Assembly: GCA_002457675.1 (NCBI GenBank) | Contig: NTKK01000005.1 | Location: forward strand, 1-64,000 | DNA from: Bacteroidetes bacterium MED-G17 | Lineage (GTDB): Bacteria; Bacteroidota; Bacteroidia; NS11-12g; UBA9320 | Direction of reading: 5' to 3' | Length of the DNA: 64,000 nucleotides | Shown: piece after piece, positions 35,035-44,411 of the stretch | How the letters are laid out: each line of letters begins with the position of its first letter | Position numbering within the stretch: position 1 is the stretch's first letter | Position numbers and translations under genes: made by a program | Notes under the pieces: model-generated | The model's input: only the letters and a program-made list of their open reading frames with translations | Told to the model about the DNA's origin: nothing | Databases searched by the model: none

Positions 35035-35729
35035 AACTTTTAATTCTTCTTTCATTTGTTCCGTTGGTCGGAGCTGTTTTAGGAATTTTCTCACCTAAAA
35101 AACTAAAAAATCATCTAAAGTTATTCTTAGCTTTTGGGGGTGCATATATTTTATCCATAACCATGCTTCATTTAATCCCAGAAGTATTTTCTACTGGCTA
35201 TTCAAAAATGGGTTATTGGGTACTTTTGGGGTTTTTTCTACAAATTGTTTTAGATCTTTTCTCTCAAGGAATAGAACATGGGCACAGTCATAGTGACACA
35301 AAAAAACACCCCATAATTTTATTTTTTGCACTAGCAATACATGCTTTACTCGAAGGAACTGCAATTGGAGGAGAATTTTTTGAATCCAAAGTCCTGTATC
35401 AATTGGTAGTAGGAATTGGTTTTCATGAAATTCCCGCAGCATTCACCCTTATCATCTTGCTTAGAGCAATGAACTGGAAAATACACCAACTCATTCTTGT
35501 TGGTGTTGGTTATTCTTTATTGGTGCCAATCGGTATACTTTTAGGACATTATGTACTTCCAAATAATCCTGATTTTACTCGCACCATTTCAGCCATGGTT
35601 ATCGGAGTTTTTTTACACATAAGCACCACCATTATTTTTGAAAATAGTGAGGATCATAAACTAAATATTTATAAGGCAATTGCTATTTGTTCTGCACTTG
35701 CATTGGCCATTTTATCGAGTCTTTTTTAG
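35031..35729 (+). CDS. ZIP-family metal transporter
   Basis: Imports divalent metals, probably zinc, across the inner membrane. The 232-residue protein has about seven to eight helices, a short histidine-rich loop EHGHSHSDTKKH near residue 82, and the transport-site motifs HALLEGTAIGGEF near residue 104 and GFHEIPAAFTLI near residue 128, which supply His and Glu ligands. It uses TTG in a 4-base overlap with the PAP2 gene. Its last 18 bases overlap the end of the convergent GNAT gene. Confidence 0.87.
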   Translation: MKLLILLSFVPLVGAVLGIFSPKKLKNHLKLFLAFGGAYILSITMLHLIPEVFSTGYSKMGYWVLLGFFLQIVLDLFSQGIEHGHSHSDTKKHPIILFFALAIHALLEGTAIGGEFFESKVLYQLVVGIGFHEIPAAFTLIILLRAMNWKIHQLILVGVGYSLLVPIGILLGHYVLPNNPDFTRTISAMVIGVFLHISTTIIFENSEDHKLNIYKAIAICSALALAILSSLF

Positions 35730-36134
35730 GTGCATCGACCTGTGCAAGATGTTGGCTTCTACAAATTCATTTCCAAACACCTCAAAACCAAAAGAAGAAT
35801 AAAAATCTACTACCTGCACCTGAGCGTGCAAGTATATGTAGCTTTCATTTTGTAATATTTCTAGACACTTTTTTAGAAGCGCTTTTCCCACGCCCATTTT
35901 ACGATAATTTTTCAAAACAGCAAACCGCTCCAACTTTACTCCACTTTTCGTTTTCCTAATTCTACAAGTTCCAACAGGCTTTTTATCTATGCTAGCCAAT
36001 AAATGTGTACTAGCAAGTTCAAATTCATCATATTCTTCTTCTTTAGAAACATTTTGTTCCTCAACAAAAACTTTTTCTCGAATGGTATACACTCCTTCCA
36101 AAAAATTATCGTGAATCTCTAGAACCTCTATCAT
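35712..36134 (-). CDS. GNAT family N-acetyltransferase
   Basis: A 140-residue single-domain acetyltransferase. The acetyl-CoA-binding motif A is LERFAVLKNYRKMGVGKALL near residues 70-89, and the C-terminal VVDFYSSFGFEVFGNEFVEA plus ILHRSM matches the ElaA/YjcF-like group. The acceptor is unknown. Single-gene unit with the promoter region in the 103-base gap before fbaB. Confidence 0.85.
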   Translation of the reverse strand: MIEVLEIHDNFLEGVYTIREKVFVEEQNVSKEEEYDEFELASTHLLASIDKKPVGTCRIRKTKSGVKLERFAVLKNYRKMGVGKALLKKCLEILQNESYIYLHAQVQVVDFYSSFGFEVFGNEFVEANILHRSMHLKKTR

Positions 36135-36214
36135 TTTGATATTTGCAAGTTAGTCTGTTGTTAAAAAAGGAACAACATAAATGCCAAATGATTACCATAT
36201 TTAAAAGGGATATT

Positions 36215-36222
36215 TAACTTCG
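36215..36222 (+). promoter_or_regulatory. Promoter -7 box (TAACTTCG) of fbaB
   Basis: TAACTTCG fits TAnnTTYG and ends 15 bases before the fbaB ATG. Confidence 0.45.
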
Positions 36223-36237
36223 TATAAATTTTAGACT

Positions 36238-37293
36238 ATGACCCTCAATGATATAAAAAATCTATTGGGCCAAGATGCTGATAGTTTGCTTCAGTTTTCA
36301 AACCCCGCCATACCAAAATTTAACCTTCACTGCCCCTCTCCCACACATGTTGAAGATGTTTGGGCACATTCTGATCGTTCTATTCAAGTGCTGAAAAGTT
36401 TGCAAGCACTTTATGGATCCGGGCGTCTTGGGAATACTGGTTACCTTTCCATTCTTCCTGTTGATCAGGGTATAGAACACTCAGCATCAGCTTCATTTGC
36501 ACCGAACCCAATATATTTTGATCCTGAAAACATTGTAAAATTAGCACTAGATGCTGGCTGCAATGCGGTAGCTTCTACTTTTGGTGTTTTGGAGTCTGTT
36601 GCAAGAAAATATGCCCATAAAATTCCTTTTGTAGTAAAGATTAACCACAACGAACTTTTAAGCTACCCCAATACAAATAACCAAATTATGTTCGGATCTG
36701 TTGATAGGGCTTGGGAACTTGGCGCAACTGCCGTAGGTGCAACAATATATTTTGGTCATGAAACAGCCGAAAGACAAATACAAGAAGTGGCCCAGGCTTT
36801 TGAACGAGCACACGATTTGGGAATGGCCACCATATTATGGACATACACCAGAAACGACGCTTTCAAAAAAGATGGAATAGACTACCATACCTCTGCTGAT
36901 CTTACTGGTCAAGCCATTCACATTGGGTCAACAATTCACGCAGATATTATAAAGCAAAAGCTACCCACCAATAATGGCGGCTATAATGCCATAGGTTTTG
37001 GCAAAACACATCCAAAAGTTTATGGTGAATTAACATCAGAAAACCCTATTGACTTAACGAGGTATCAAATAGCGAACGCATACATGGGCAGAGCAAGTTT
37101 AATCAACTCAGGCGGTGCATCAGGAGAAAATGATCTTGCTGATGCAGTAAAGACTGCTGTTATCAATAAAAGAGCTGGTGGTGCAGGCTTAATTCTTGGG
37201 AGAAAAGCTTTTCAAAAGCCCATTGAAGAAGGCATTTTATTGCTCAATGCAGTCCAAGACGTTTACCTATCTAACGACATAAAAATTGCTTAG
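36238..37293 (+). CDS. fbaB: Class I fructose-bisphosphate aldolase (FbaB/DhnA type)
   Basis: Schiff-base aldolase of glycolysis and gluconeogenesis. The 351-residue TIM-barrel protein has [12 protein letters not shown] near residue 76, the lysine-bearing [12 protein letters not shown] near residue 131, [12 protein letters not shown] and the C-terminal phosphate-binding region with RKAFQKP. Class I FbaB is common in Cytophagales-like Bacteroidota, whereas many relatives use class II. It is 2 bases upstream of accD and probably cotranscribed. Confidence 0.93.
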   Translation: MTLNDIKNLLGQDADSLLQFSNPAIPKFNLHCPSPTHVEDVWAHSDRSIQVLKSLQALYGSGRLGNTGYLSILPVDQGIEHSASASFAPNPIYFDPENIVKLALDAGCNAVASTFGVLESVARKYAHKIPFVVKINHNELLSYPNTNNQIMFGSVDRAWELGATAVGATIYFGHETAERQIQEVAQAFERAHDLGMATILWTYTRNDAFKKDGIDYHTSADLTGQAIHIGSTIHADIIKQKLPTNNGGYNAIGFGKTHPKVYGELTSENPIDLTRYQIANAYMGRASLINSGGASGENDLADAVKTAVINKRAGGAGLILGRKAFQKPIEEGILLLNAVQDVYLSNDIKIA

Positions 37294-37295
37294 AA

Positions 37296-38162
37296 ATGAG
37301 CTGGTATAAAAGACTTAGCGAAGGAATAAGAACCAAAACTGAGGACAAAAAATCAACCCCAGATGGTTTGTGGCACAAGTGTGAATCTTGCAAAATTGCA
37401 ATATCCACAAAAGATTTCTTATCAAATTTACAAGTCTGTCCAGAATGTGGACACCACCACAAAATCGATGCTGAAAGCTACTTCAAAATACTTTTTGACG
37501 ATCAAAAATTCACCAAATTATTTAACAACATATCGCCTGCTGATCCTTTAAATTTTCAAGATACAAAGAAATATAAAGACAGAATAGAAAAGGCAATTGC
37601 CAATACAAAACTTAATGAAGCTGCAAGTGCTGCAATAGGAAAAATAAGTGGCGTCAAAACAGTTATTGCAGCGATGGATTTTAGGTTTATTGGAGGATCT
37701 ATGAGTTCTGCTGTTGGTGAAATTCTTGCCAGGGCCATTGATAAAGCCACTCAAGAAACAACTCCTTTAATCATCATTTCAAAATCTGGCGGAGCAAGAA
37801 TGATGGAAGCCGCATTTTCACTAATGCAGATGGCAAAAACATCCGCCAAATTAGCCATTTACCAAAAGACAGGTTTACCCTACATTTCTCTACTCACAAA
37901 TCCAACAACCGGCGGTGTTACTGCTAGTTTTGCCATGCTTGGAGATTTCAATATTGCTGAACCTAAAGCACTTATTGGTTTTGCTGGCCCACGTGTAATA
38001 AAAGAGACTATTGGCAAGGATCTTCCGCAAGGTTTTCAGAGTTCCGAATTTTTAAAAGAACACGGATTTATAGATTTTATAGTGCATCGGTCAGATTTAA
38101 AACAAAAAATTGGCAACTTGATTTTACTTGTTGGAAAGAAAAAAGTTAAAAGCAACACTTAG
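37296..38162 (+). CDS. accD: Acetyl-CoA carboxylase carboxyltransferase subunit beta
   Basis: With AccA, moves the carboxyl group from biotin to acetyl-CoA to form malonyl-CoA. The N-terminal zinc ribbon is CESCKIAIS and CPECGHHHK (about residues 27-52). The crotonase-like carboxyltransferase domain has SKSGGARMMEAAFSLMQMAKTS near residue 162 and NPTTGGVTASFAMLGD near residue 203. At 288 residues it is full length. accB and accC are 18 kb away; accA is not in the window. Confidence 0.96.
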   Translation: MSWYKRLSEGIRTKTEDKKSTPDGLWHKCESCKIAISTKDFLSNLQVCPECGHHHKIDAESYFKILFDDQKFTKLFNNISPADPLNFQDTKKYKDRIEKAIANTKLNEAASAAIGKISGVKTVIAAMDFRFIGGSMSSAVGEILARAIDKATQETTPLIIISKSGGARMMEAAFSLMQMAKTSAKLAIYQKTGLPYISLLTNPTTGGVTASFAMLGDFNIAEPKALIGFAGPRVIKETIGKDLPQGFQSSEFLKEHGFIDFIVHRSDLKQKIGNLILLVGKKKVKSNT

Positions 38163-38203
38163 ATTTTTTCAAGCTATTTTTTTTACTTTTCTTCGCAATC
38201 ACA

Positions 38204-38581
38204 ATGAGATTTCCTGAGAATTTAAAGTACAGTAAAGACCACGAATGGGTATTAGTTGAAAACAACATTGCAACTGTAGGTATTACCGATTTCGCGCAGA
38301 GTGAATTAGGAGATATTGTTTTTGTAGAAATTGAAACAGAAGGTGAAAAATTGGGGCAAGGAGATACTTTTGGCACCATAGAAGCCGTTAAAACTGTATC
38401 TGATCTTTTTATGCCCGTTGCAGGTGAAATCATTGAGTTCAATAACTCACTGGAACAAAATCCCGAAAAAGTGAATGATCAACCTTATGAAGCGGGTTGG
38501 ATGATTAAAATAAAAATGGAAGACGAAAACCAGATGATTGAATTAATGACCGCTGAAGAGTACAGCAATCTGGTAGGTTAG
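38204..38581 (+). CDS. gcvH: Glycine cleavage system H protein
   Basis: Lipoyl carrier of the glycine cleavage complex. The 125-residue protein has YSKDHEWV near residue 8 and the lipoyl-lysine site GTIEAVKTVSDLFMP near residues 57-71, with lysine near 63. It lies 41 bases after accD in the same direction; other gcv genes are not nearby. Confidence 0.96.
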   Translation: MRFPENLKYSKDHEWVLVENNIATVGITDFAQSELGDIVFVEIETEGEKLGQGDTFGTIEAVKTVSDLFMPVAGEIIEFNNSLEQNPEKVNDQPYEAGWMIKIKMEDENQMIELMTAEEYSNLVG

Positions 38582-38627
38582 CATTTACTTTTACAGAGAA
38601 GAAAGAATAAACCAAGAAAAAAGCATT

Positions 38628-39314
38628 ATGAAAATTAAAAAAAATCCAGAAATTGACTTAGGCAAGAAACGCTCTATGTTCTTGCGAGTGGGAATGATTT
38701 TGTCATTAGGCACAGTCTTGGTGGCATTCAATTTAAAAAGCAAACCACAATATGAATCAAGCTTAGGAGACTTGGTAATTGACGAGGACATCGAAATTAT
38801 TGATGCAACAGTTCAAGAAAAGAAACTCCCTCCCCCGCCACCTGCTCCACCAGAGTTGGAGATTGTTGAGGACGATGAAATTATAGAAGAAGATCAACCT
38901 GAAATTGAAGAAACAGAGGTGGATCAAGAAACAGAAATTGAGCCCGTTGTAGATATTGATGACGGAGACGAAGTCGAAGAAACCAACGAAATTTTTGAAT
39001 TTTTCCAAGTACAAGAAAAAGCATCTTTCCCAGGCGGTGATGCTGCGAGAAATAGATATCTTGCTGAAAACCTAGAATACCCTCCTATGGCCAACGAAAA
39101 TGAAATACAAGGTAGGGTGATGGTTCAATTTGTTGTATGGAAAGATGGGTCAATCAGAGACGTTCAAATTCTTGGGAAAAGAAGATTTGGATTTGGTTTA
39201 GAAGAAGAGGCTATGCGTGTTGTGAAAGCCATGCCGAGATGGACACCTGCCAAACAAAGAGATAAAGCTGTACCTATGCGTTTTAGGTTGCCTATTTTAT
39301 TTCAATTAAATTAG
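38628..39314 (+). CDS. TonB-family energy transducer
   Basis: A 228-residue inner-membrane protein that couples the proton gradient to outer-membrane TonB-dependent receptors. It has an N-terminal membrane helix near residues 20-40, a proline stretch (KKLPPPPPAPPELE), a very acidic periplasmic linker (about residues 70-125), and a TonB C-terminal domain near residues 135-228 with ASFPGGDAA and GRVMVQFVVWKDGSI. The acidic linker is normal for Bacteroidota. ExbB/ExbD are not in the window. The 3' end overlaps the convergent SDR gene by 4 bases. Confidence 0.88.
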   Translation: MKIKKNPEIDLGKKRSMFLRVGMILSLGTVLVAFNLKSKPQYESSLGDLVIDEDIEIIDATVQEKKLPPPPPAPPELEIVEDDEIIEEDQPEIEETEVDQETEIEPVVDIDDGDEVEETNEIFEFFQVQEKASFPGGDAARNRYLAENLEYPPMANENEIQGRVMVQFVVWKDGSIRDVQILGKRRFGFGLEEEAMRVVKAMPRWTPAKQRDKAVPMRFRLPILFQLN

Positions 39315-40075
39315 AGAGAAGAGGTCCTACCACCGTCTACTACCAAATTGGTTCCATTGATGTAGGCCGCTTTCTCTGAGGACAAAAAACAAGCTGTAAA
39401 AGCAATTTCTTCAGGTTGGGCAAATCTACCTGCAGGAATTGCTTTTATCATTTTGTGGGCTGCCTGTTCTTGAGATATTGTCAAAGATTTTGCTTTTTTG
39501 CTGATAATCTCATCGAGTCTATCTGTTTGTGTCGCACCAGGTAGAATATTGTTTACCGTAATACCAAATGGAGCCAACTCATTTGATAACGTCTTGCTCC
39601 AATTGGCCATAGCACCTCTAATTGTATTACTTACTCCCAAATTATTAATAGGTTGCTTTACTGAGGTTGAAATTATATTTATGATTCTGCCCCAATTCCT
39701 TTGCTTCATTTTTGGAACCAACAAACGCGCTATAATTTGGCTACTTTTTACATGCAGATCGAAAGCTCTTTGAAGGTCATCAGCAGAAGAATCTAAAAGT
39801 GAACCACTTGGAGGACCGCCAGTATTATTTATAATTATATCTACGTCTAACAAACGAACTTTTTGTTCTAAAGACTGGTGATCTGTTACATCACATTGCA
39901 AAATTTCATGCCTTTCACCTTCCAATTTTTTTGCAATTTGTTCTAGCTTTTCTTTATCTCTCGCCATCAAAATACACCTACCTCCTGAAGATGCGATTTG
40001 GTCAGCAATCGACTTGCCAATTCCCTTGGAAGCACCTCCTATCAGCGCCGTTTTATTGTCTAAACGTATTTTCAT
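39311..40075 (-). CDS. Atypical short-chain dehydrogenase/reductase lacking YxxxK
   Basis: A 254-residue Rossmann-fold SDR. The cofactor motif GGASKGIGKSIA lies near residue 12 and a modified NNTGGP replaces NNAG near residue 86. Where the catalytic Tyr-x-x-x-Lys should lie (about residues 151-160) the sequence reads LGVSNTIRGAM, with serine/asparagine and arginine. It resembles the BKR_like_SDR_like group that lacks the active-site tyrosine, so its reaction is uncertain. It overlaps kbl by 4 bases downstream. Confidence 0.85.
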   Translation of the reverse strand: MKIRLDNKTALIGGASKGIGKSIADQIASSGGRCILMARDKEKLEQIAKKLEGERHEILQCDVTDHQSLEQKVRLLDVDIIINNTGGPPSGSLLDSSADDLQRAFDLHVKSSQIIARLLVPKMKQRNWGRIINIISTSVKQPINNLGVSNTIRGAMANWSKTLSNELAPFGITVNNILPGATQTDRLDEIISKKAKSLTISQEQAAHKMIKAIPAGRFAQPEEIAFTACFLSSEKAAYINGTNLVVDGGRTSSL

Positions 40076-41262
40076 TTTATCACATTTAATTTCTTACCTA
40101 TTTTTATGAATGCTTTTATTGCCGTTTCTAATTGCTCTTGTGAATGGGCAGCTGAAATTTGGACCCTAATTCTCGCCTCGCCTTTGGGGACAACAGGATA
40201 GAAAAAACCTATAACATAAATTCCCTCATCCAAAAGTTTATCTGCGAAAATTTGCGAGACTTTTGCATCATACAACATTACAGGCACAATGGGGTGCTCC
40301 CCCGGCTTGATGTCAAAACCTGCTTCCCCCATTTCTTTTCTAAAATAGAGTGCATTCTGTTCTAGTTTATCTCTTAAATCAGTAGTTTTTTCTAGCATAT
40401 CAAAAACCTTAATCGAAGCACCTACAATACTTGGAGCTAAGGTATTTGAAAATAAATAGGGTCTTGACTTTTGTCGAAGCATTTCAATAATCTCTTTTTT
40501 ACCTGTTGTAAATCCCCCCGAAGCACCTCCAAGAGCTTTGCCCAATGTTCCAGTTATTATATCAATTTCTCCTAATACACCCTTAAGCTCATGTGTTCCA
40601 CGCCCAGTTTTGCCTACAAAACCCGTGGCATGGCATTCATCTACCATTACCAATGCATTATATTTTTTAGCTAGGAAGACTATCTTGTCAAGTTTAGCAA
40701 TGGAGCCATCCATTGAAAATACGCCATCCGTAACGATAATGCGATTTTTTTGAGATTGACTTACAATAAGTTTTTCTTCTAAATCTTGCATATCTCCGTG
40801 CTTAAATCGATACCTAACTGCTTTACACAACCTTACACCGTCAATAATACTGGCATGATTAAGTGCGTCGCTAATAATTGCATCCTCCGCACCAAGCAAT
40901 GGCTCAAAAACGCCCCCGTTTGCATCAAAAGCCGCAGCATAAAGAATGGTATCTTCGGTCCCTAAAAATTGGGCAATTCTATTTTCAAGGATCTTGTGAA
41001 TATCTTGAGTACCGCAGATAAAACGTACCGAAGACATTCCAAATCCATGGGAGTCAATGGTATCTTTGGCAGCGCTGATAACTTCAGGATGTGAAGACAA
41101 ACCCAAATAATTATTGGCACAAAAGTTTAAAACCTCTTTGCCATCGCTTAACTTTATTTTAGCACCTTGCTCGCCCACAATTACGCGCTCTTTTTTAAAT
41201 AACCCTTGTTCTTTTAGGTCACTCAACTGTTTGCTCAAATCAATTGTTATTTCTTGGGACAT
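40072..41262 (-). CDS. kbl: Glycine C-acetyltransferase (2-amino-3-ketobutyrate CoA ligase)
   Basis: PLP enzyme that cleaves 2-amino-3-oxobutyrate to glycine and acetyl-CoA in threonine degradation. The roughly 396-residue protein belongs to the alpha-oxoamine synthase family: NFCANNYLGLSSHP, GFGMSSVRFICGT, DECHATGFVG, and the PLP lysine in TGTLGKALGGASGGF near residue 240. I chose the ATG at 41262 (MSQEITIDL); TTTATTTG ends 5 bases before it. The usual threonine dehydrogenase partner is absent; an unusual SDR gene overlaps instead. Confidence 0.93.
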   Translation of the reverse strand: MSQEITIDLSKQLSDLKEQGLFKKERVIVGEQGAKIKLSDGKEVLNFCANNYLGLSSHPEVISAAKDTIDSHGFGMSSVRFICGTQDIHKILENRIAQFLGTEDTILYAAAFDANGGVFEPLLGAEDAIISDALNHASIIDGVRLCKAVRYRFKHGDMQDLEEKLIVSQSQKNRIIVTDGVFSMDGSIAKLDKIVFLAKKYNALVMVDECHATGFVGKTGRGTHELKGVLGEIDIITGTLGKALGGASGGFTTGKKEIIEMLRQKSRPYLFSNTLAPSIVGASIKVFDMLEKTTDLRDKLEQNALYFRKEMGEAGFDIKPGEHPIVPVMLYDAKVSQIFADKLLDEGIYVIGFFYPVVPKGEARIRVQISAAHSQEQLETAIKAFIKIGKKLNVIK

Positions 41263-41378
41263 ATTTGCAAATAAATTAAAATATTCTGCCAATTTGACTT
41301 TTAGAAATCATTTACTGAGTTAATTTGTTCAATGTTTAACCAAAGGCATAGTCTTTGCCCTTCAATGCACAACTAACT

Positions 41379-43385
41379 GTGAACAATTCATCAAACCAAA
41401 ATAAAAAAGGAAACAACAACCCTTTTAATAAAACCAACAAACCCAATTCACCCAAAGGGAATAAATTCAACCCCATTTGGATATATGTTCTAATTGGTGG
41501 TTTGTTTCTTGCATTTAGCTTCCTACCAAATTCTAAGCCAAAAGACATTTCACAGCAAAAATTTTATGAATTGGTTCAGGAAGGAAAAGTAAAGGAAATA
41601 AAAGTTTACAATAGAAAAAGAGCGGAAATTTACCTTAGCCCTGAAGCCAAAAAAGAATTAGATAGTAAAGGAAAAAATAAAAATATTTTTTCCGTTCCGG
41701 GTGGAGCCAATTATGTGATTGAAGACATCGGCTATGATTGGAAGGATTTTTCAGATAAAGTACAAGAGTTACAAAAGGACATACCTGAAAAAAATAGGGT
41801 TGTATTGACACCAAAAAAAGAACAGACAGACTATTTTGGTACCATATTCAATTGGCTGATTTTTATTGGAATCTTTGGATTTTTCTGGTTTTTCCTTTTG
41901 AGACGGATGGGTGGCCAAAGTGGCGGAGGCGCTGGGCAAATTTTCAATATTGGAAAGTCTAGAGCTAAGCTTTTTGACAAAAACACCAATGTGAGCGTTA
42001 CTTTTAAAGATGTAGCGGGGCTAGATGAGGCCAAAATCGAAGTAGTGGAAGTTGTTGATTTCTTGAAAAATTCGAAAAAATACACTGATTTAGGAGGCAA
42101 AATTCCAAAAGGTGTTTTATTGGTTGGCCCTCCAGGTACAGGAAAAACACTATTGGCCAAAGCTGTTGCAGGAGAAGCAGAAGTCCCCTTCTTTTCACTT
42201 TCCGGTTCTGATTTTGTTGAAATGTTTGTAGGAGTAGGCGCAAGTAGAGTCAGAGACCTTTTCCGACAAGCCAAAGAGAAAGCCCCTAGTATTATTTTTA
42301 TTGATGAAATTGACGCGATTGGAAGAGCTAGGGGTAAAAATATGATGCAAGGTTCCAATGACGAAAGAGAAAACACCCTTAATCAGTTACTTACGGAAAT
42401 GGACGGTTTTGCAACAGATACCGCTGTTATCATTATTGCAGCCACCAACCGCCCTGATATTTTAGACTCTGCACTATTAAGACCTGGGCGTTTTGATAGG
42501 ACAATATCAATTGATAAGCCCGATTTGAAAGGCCGAGAAGATATTTTCAAGGTGCACCTCAAAAATATTAAAGTTGGTAACGATATTGACCAGTCTAAGC
42601 TCGCCGCACAAACTCCCGGCTTTGCAGGAGCTGATATAGCAAACGTTGCCAATGAAGCTGCACTTATTGCAGCAAGACATGACAAAAAGCAAGTTGATAA
42701 TCAAGATTTTAATGATGCAATAGATCGTGTAATTGGAGGGTTGGAGAAGAAAAACAAAATAATTTCACCAGAAGAAAAAAAGATCGTGGCTTACCACGAA
42801 GCCGGTCACGCCATAGTCGGTTGGAATTTAGAACATGCTGATCCTTTGGTAAAAGTTTCTATAATCCCTAGAGGAATTGCTGCACTAGGTTTTGCTCAAT
42901 ATTTACCAAAAGAACAGTATTTATACAGAACCGAGCAACTCCTTGACTCTATGTGTATGACATTAGGTGGGCGAGCTGCAGAGAAAATTTTCTTTGATAA
43001 AATATCAACTGGTGCTCAAAATGATTTAGAACGAATTACCAATATGGCTTATGCAATGGTTACCTTATATGGTATGAATGAAAAAATAGGGAATATGTCA
43101 TTTAATCCTCAAACCGAAGCCTACGCTTTCGACAAACCTTATTCTCAAAATACAGCAAAACTAATTGACGAAGAAGTTAGGGCGATCATCGATAAAGCGT
43201 ATAAACGAACGCTCCAGATTATAAAAAACAGGAAAGATCAAGTAGAAATAATTGCTCAAGCGCTTTTAGAGAAGGAACTTTTATTCAAAAGTGACATTGA
43301 AGACCTAATTGGATCAAGACCTTTTCAAGAAGGAGAAGATTTACCCAAAAAGGAAGAAGAAAAAACTACTGAAGAAAAGAAGTAA
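41379..43385 (+). CDS. ftsH: ATP-dependent zinc metalloprotease FtsH
   Basis: Membrane-anchored AAA+ protease that degrades misfolded and regulatory membrane proteins. Order of domains: two membrane helices (about residues 24-44 and 145-165) around a periplasmic domain, the AAA module with [32 protein letters not shown] and RPGRFDR, and the protease with HEAGH near residue 470. Full-length. I favour the GTG at 41379 (MNNSSNQ) over the TTG at 41355, which lies in a promoter-like TAGTCTTTG element. The 3' end overlaps the convergent peroxidase gene by 20 bases. Confidence 0.95.
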   Translation: MNNSSNQNKKGNNNPFNKTNKPNSPKGNKFNPIWIYVLIGGLFLAFSFLPNSKPKDISQQKFYELVQEGKVKEIKVYNRKRAEIYLSPEAKKELDSKGKNKNIFSVPGGANYVIEDIGYDWKDFSDKVQELQKDIPEKNRVVLTPKKEQTDYFGTIFNWLIFIGIFGFFWFFLLRRMGGQSGGGAGQIFNIGKSRAKLFDKNTNVSVTFKDVAGLDEAKIEVVEVVDFLKNSKKYTDLGGKIPKGVLLVGPPGTGKTLLAKAVAGEAEVPFFSLSGSDFVEMFVGVGASRVRDLFRQAKEKAPSIIFIDEIDAIGRARGKNMMQGSNDERENTLNQLLTEMDGFATDTAVIIIAATNRPDILDSALLRPGRFDRTISIDKPDLKGREDIFKVHLKNIKVGNDIDQSKLAAQTPGFAGADIANVANEAALIAARHDKKQVDNQDFNDAIDRVIGGLEKKNKIISPEEKKIVAYHEAGHAIVGWNLEHADPLVKVSIIPRGIAALGFAQYLPKEQYLYRTEQLLDSMCMTLGGRAAEKIFFDKISTGAQNDLERITNMAYAMVTLYGMNEKIGNMSFNPQTEAYAFDKPYSQNTAKLIDEEVRAIIDKAYKRTLQIIKNRKDQVEIIAQALLEKELLFKSDIEDLIGSRPFQEGEDLPKKEEEKTTEEKK

Positions 43386-43932
43386 TTTTATCACTCTCAG
43401 GCTGGATTCCTGAATTAAAATGAGCCAACCAATCTCCTTCAGGAGAAACCAAGAATTTATTAAAATTCCAAGACACAGAAATGTCTTTTTTGCCATTTAC
43501 AACTTGATTGGTAAGGAATTGATATATAGGGTCTTGTTTATCACCTTTTACATCAACCTTATTTGCCATAGTAAAAGTTACGCCGTATGTAGTTTCGCAA
43601 AAACTTTGAATTTCTGAACTTGTTCCTGGCTCTTGCCATCCAAATTGATTACATGGAAATCCAATAATTTCTAATTTATCTTGGTATTTTTCATATAGAC
43701 TTTGCAAGGATTTATATTGCTTCGTATAGCCACATCTTGAGGCAACATTGACAATCAAGATATATTTGCCTTTAAAATCTTGCATAGAAACAGTTTCTCC
43801 ATTTAGCCTCTTAAAACTATATTCATAAATTGACTTTTTTACCAACTTCATGTTGCCTTGTCTACCTAAAGTCTTTGTACAAGACAAAAGAATTCCCAAA
43901 GGAAACACAAATGCAAGGTTTAGTTTGTTCAT
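43366..43932 (-). CDS. Glutathione peroxidase family lipoprotein
   Basis: Thiol-dependent peroxidase of the GPx fold, probably fed by thioredoxin. The start at 43932 gives a lipoprotein signal (FPLGILLSCTK), so it acts in the periplasm. The peroxidatic cysteine is in NVASRCGYTKQY; the other conserved residues are in GFPCNQFGWQEPG and WNFNKFLV. It uses cysteine, not selenocysteine. A longer reading to 44049 runs into the divergent DUF2452 gene and is unlikely. Confidence 0.92.
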   Translation of the reverse strand: MNKLNLAFVFPLGILLSCTKTLGRQGNMKLVKKSIYEYSFKRLNGETVSMQDFKGKYILIVNVASRCGYTKQYKSLQSLYEKYQDKLEIIGFPCNQFGWQEPGTSSEIQSFCETTYGVTFTMANKVDVKGDKQDPIYQFLTNQVVNGKKDISVSWNFNKFLVSPEGDWLAHFNSGIQPESDKITSFLQ

Positions 43933-43958
43933 GTAGTATAAACACCATAAATTAAAAA

Positions 43959-44411
43959 ATGGCTGAAAAAAAAGAAAATAAATCAAACGAATATTATACT
44001 GGACCCAGCCGATTGTCCCCAATACCTTTAAGTGTTTCTTCTCCACCAATTAATCCAATTGACAAGAACAAAGTGCAAGCCAACGCACTTGAAGCTATGA
44101 CGCATCAAGCCAATCAACAGATAAAGATGCTGAAAAGACAGGCAGAGGAGTTAATTAAGCAAGCCAAAGAAATTGAAAATCGGTTGGAAATTTCTCATCA
44201 GATTTACCAAGCTGAAATAAAATTTAAGCCAGTAATTGGTCAAAATTATTTTTTGTATAAAAAAGAGGGGAGAAATATTTTGAGTTTGTTGTCCCCAAAA
44301 GATTGGCGCAATGGCCATCCATTTGATGAATTTTTGAGTGGGGTACGTCTTTTAGCAGACCACACTTGGGAAGTAGAAAAGTCCTCACTGCAGCTCATTG
44401 AGCAACTCTAA
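43959..44411 (+). CDS. DUF2452 family protein
   Basis: A 150-residue cytoplasmic protein of unknown function. After a polar N-terminus (NPIDKNKVQANALEAM near residue 31) there is a helical coiled-coil segment rich in Gln, Lys and Glu (about residues 45-80), then YFLYKKEGRNILSLLSPKDW near residue 99, the most conserved-looking part and typical of DUF2452. Divergent from the GPx gene by 26 bases; its end overlaps rsgA by 27 bases. Confidence 0.75.
   Translation: MAEKKENKSNEYYTGPSRLSPIPLSVSSPPINPIDKNKVQANALEAMTHQANQQIKMLKRQAEELIKQAKEIENRLEISHQIYQAEIKFKPVIGQNYFLYKKEGRNILSLLSPKDWRNGHPFDEFLSGVRLLADHTWEVEKSSLQLIEQL

Noticed and set aside
41831-42376. 181-residue minus-strand open frame opposite ftsH
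   Set aside because: It lies wholly inside the conserved AAA domain of ftsH, has serine/proline/isoleucine-rich shadow composition and no family resemblance.
43932-44049. 39-residue N-terminal extension of the glutathione peroxidase homologue
   Set aside because: It would overlap the divergent DUF2452 gene and hide a clear lipoprotein signal starting at 43932.
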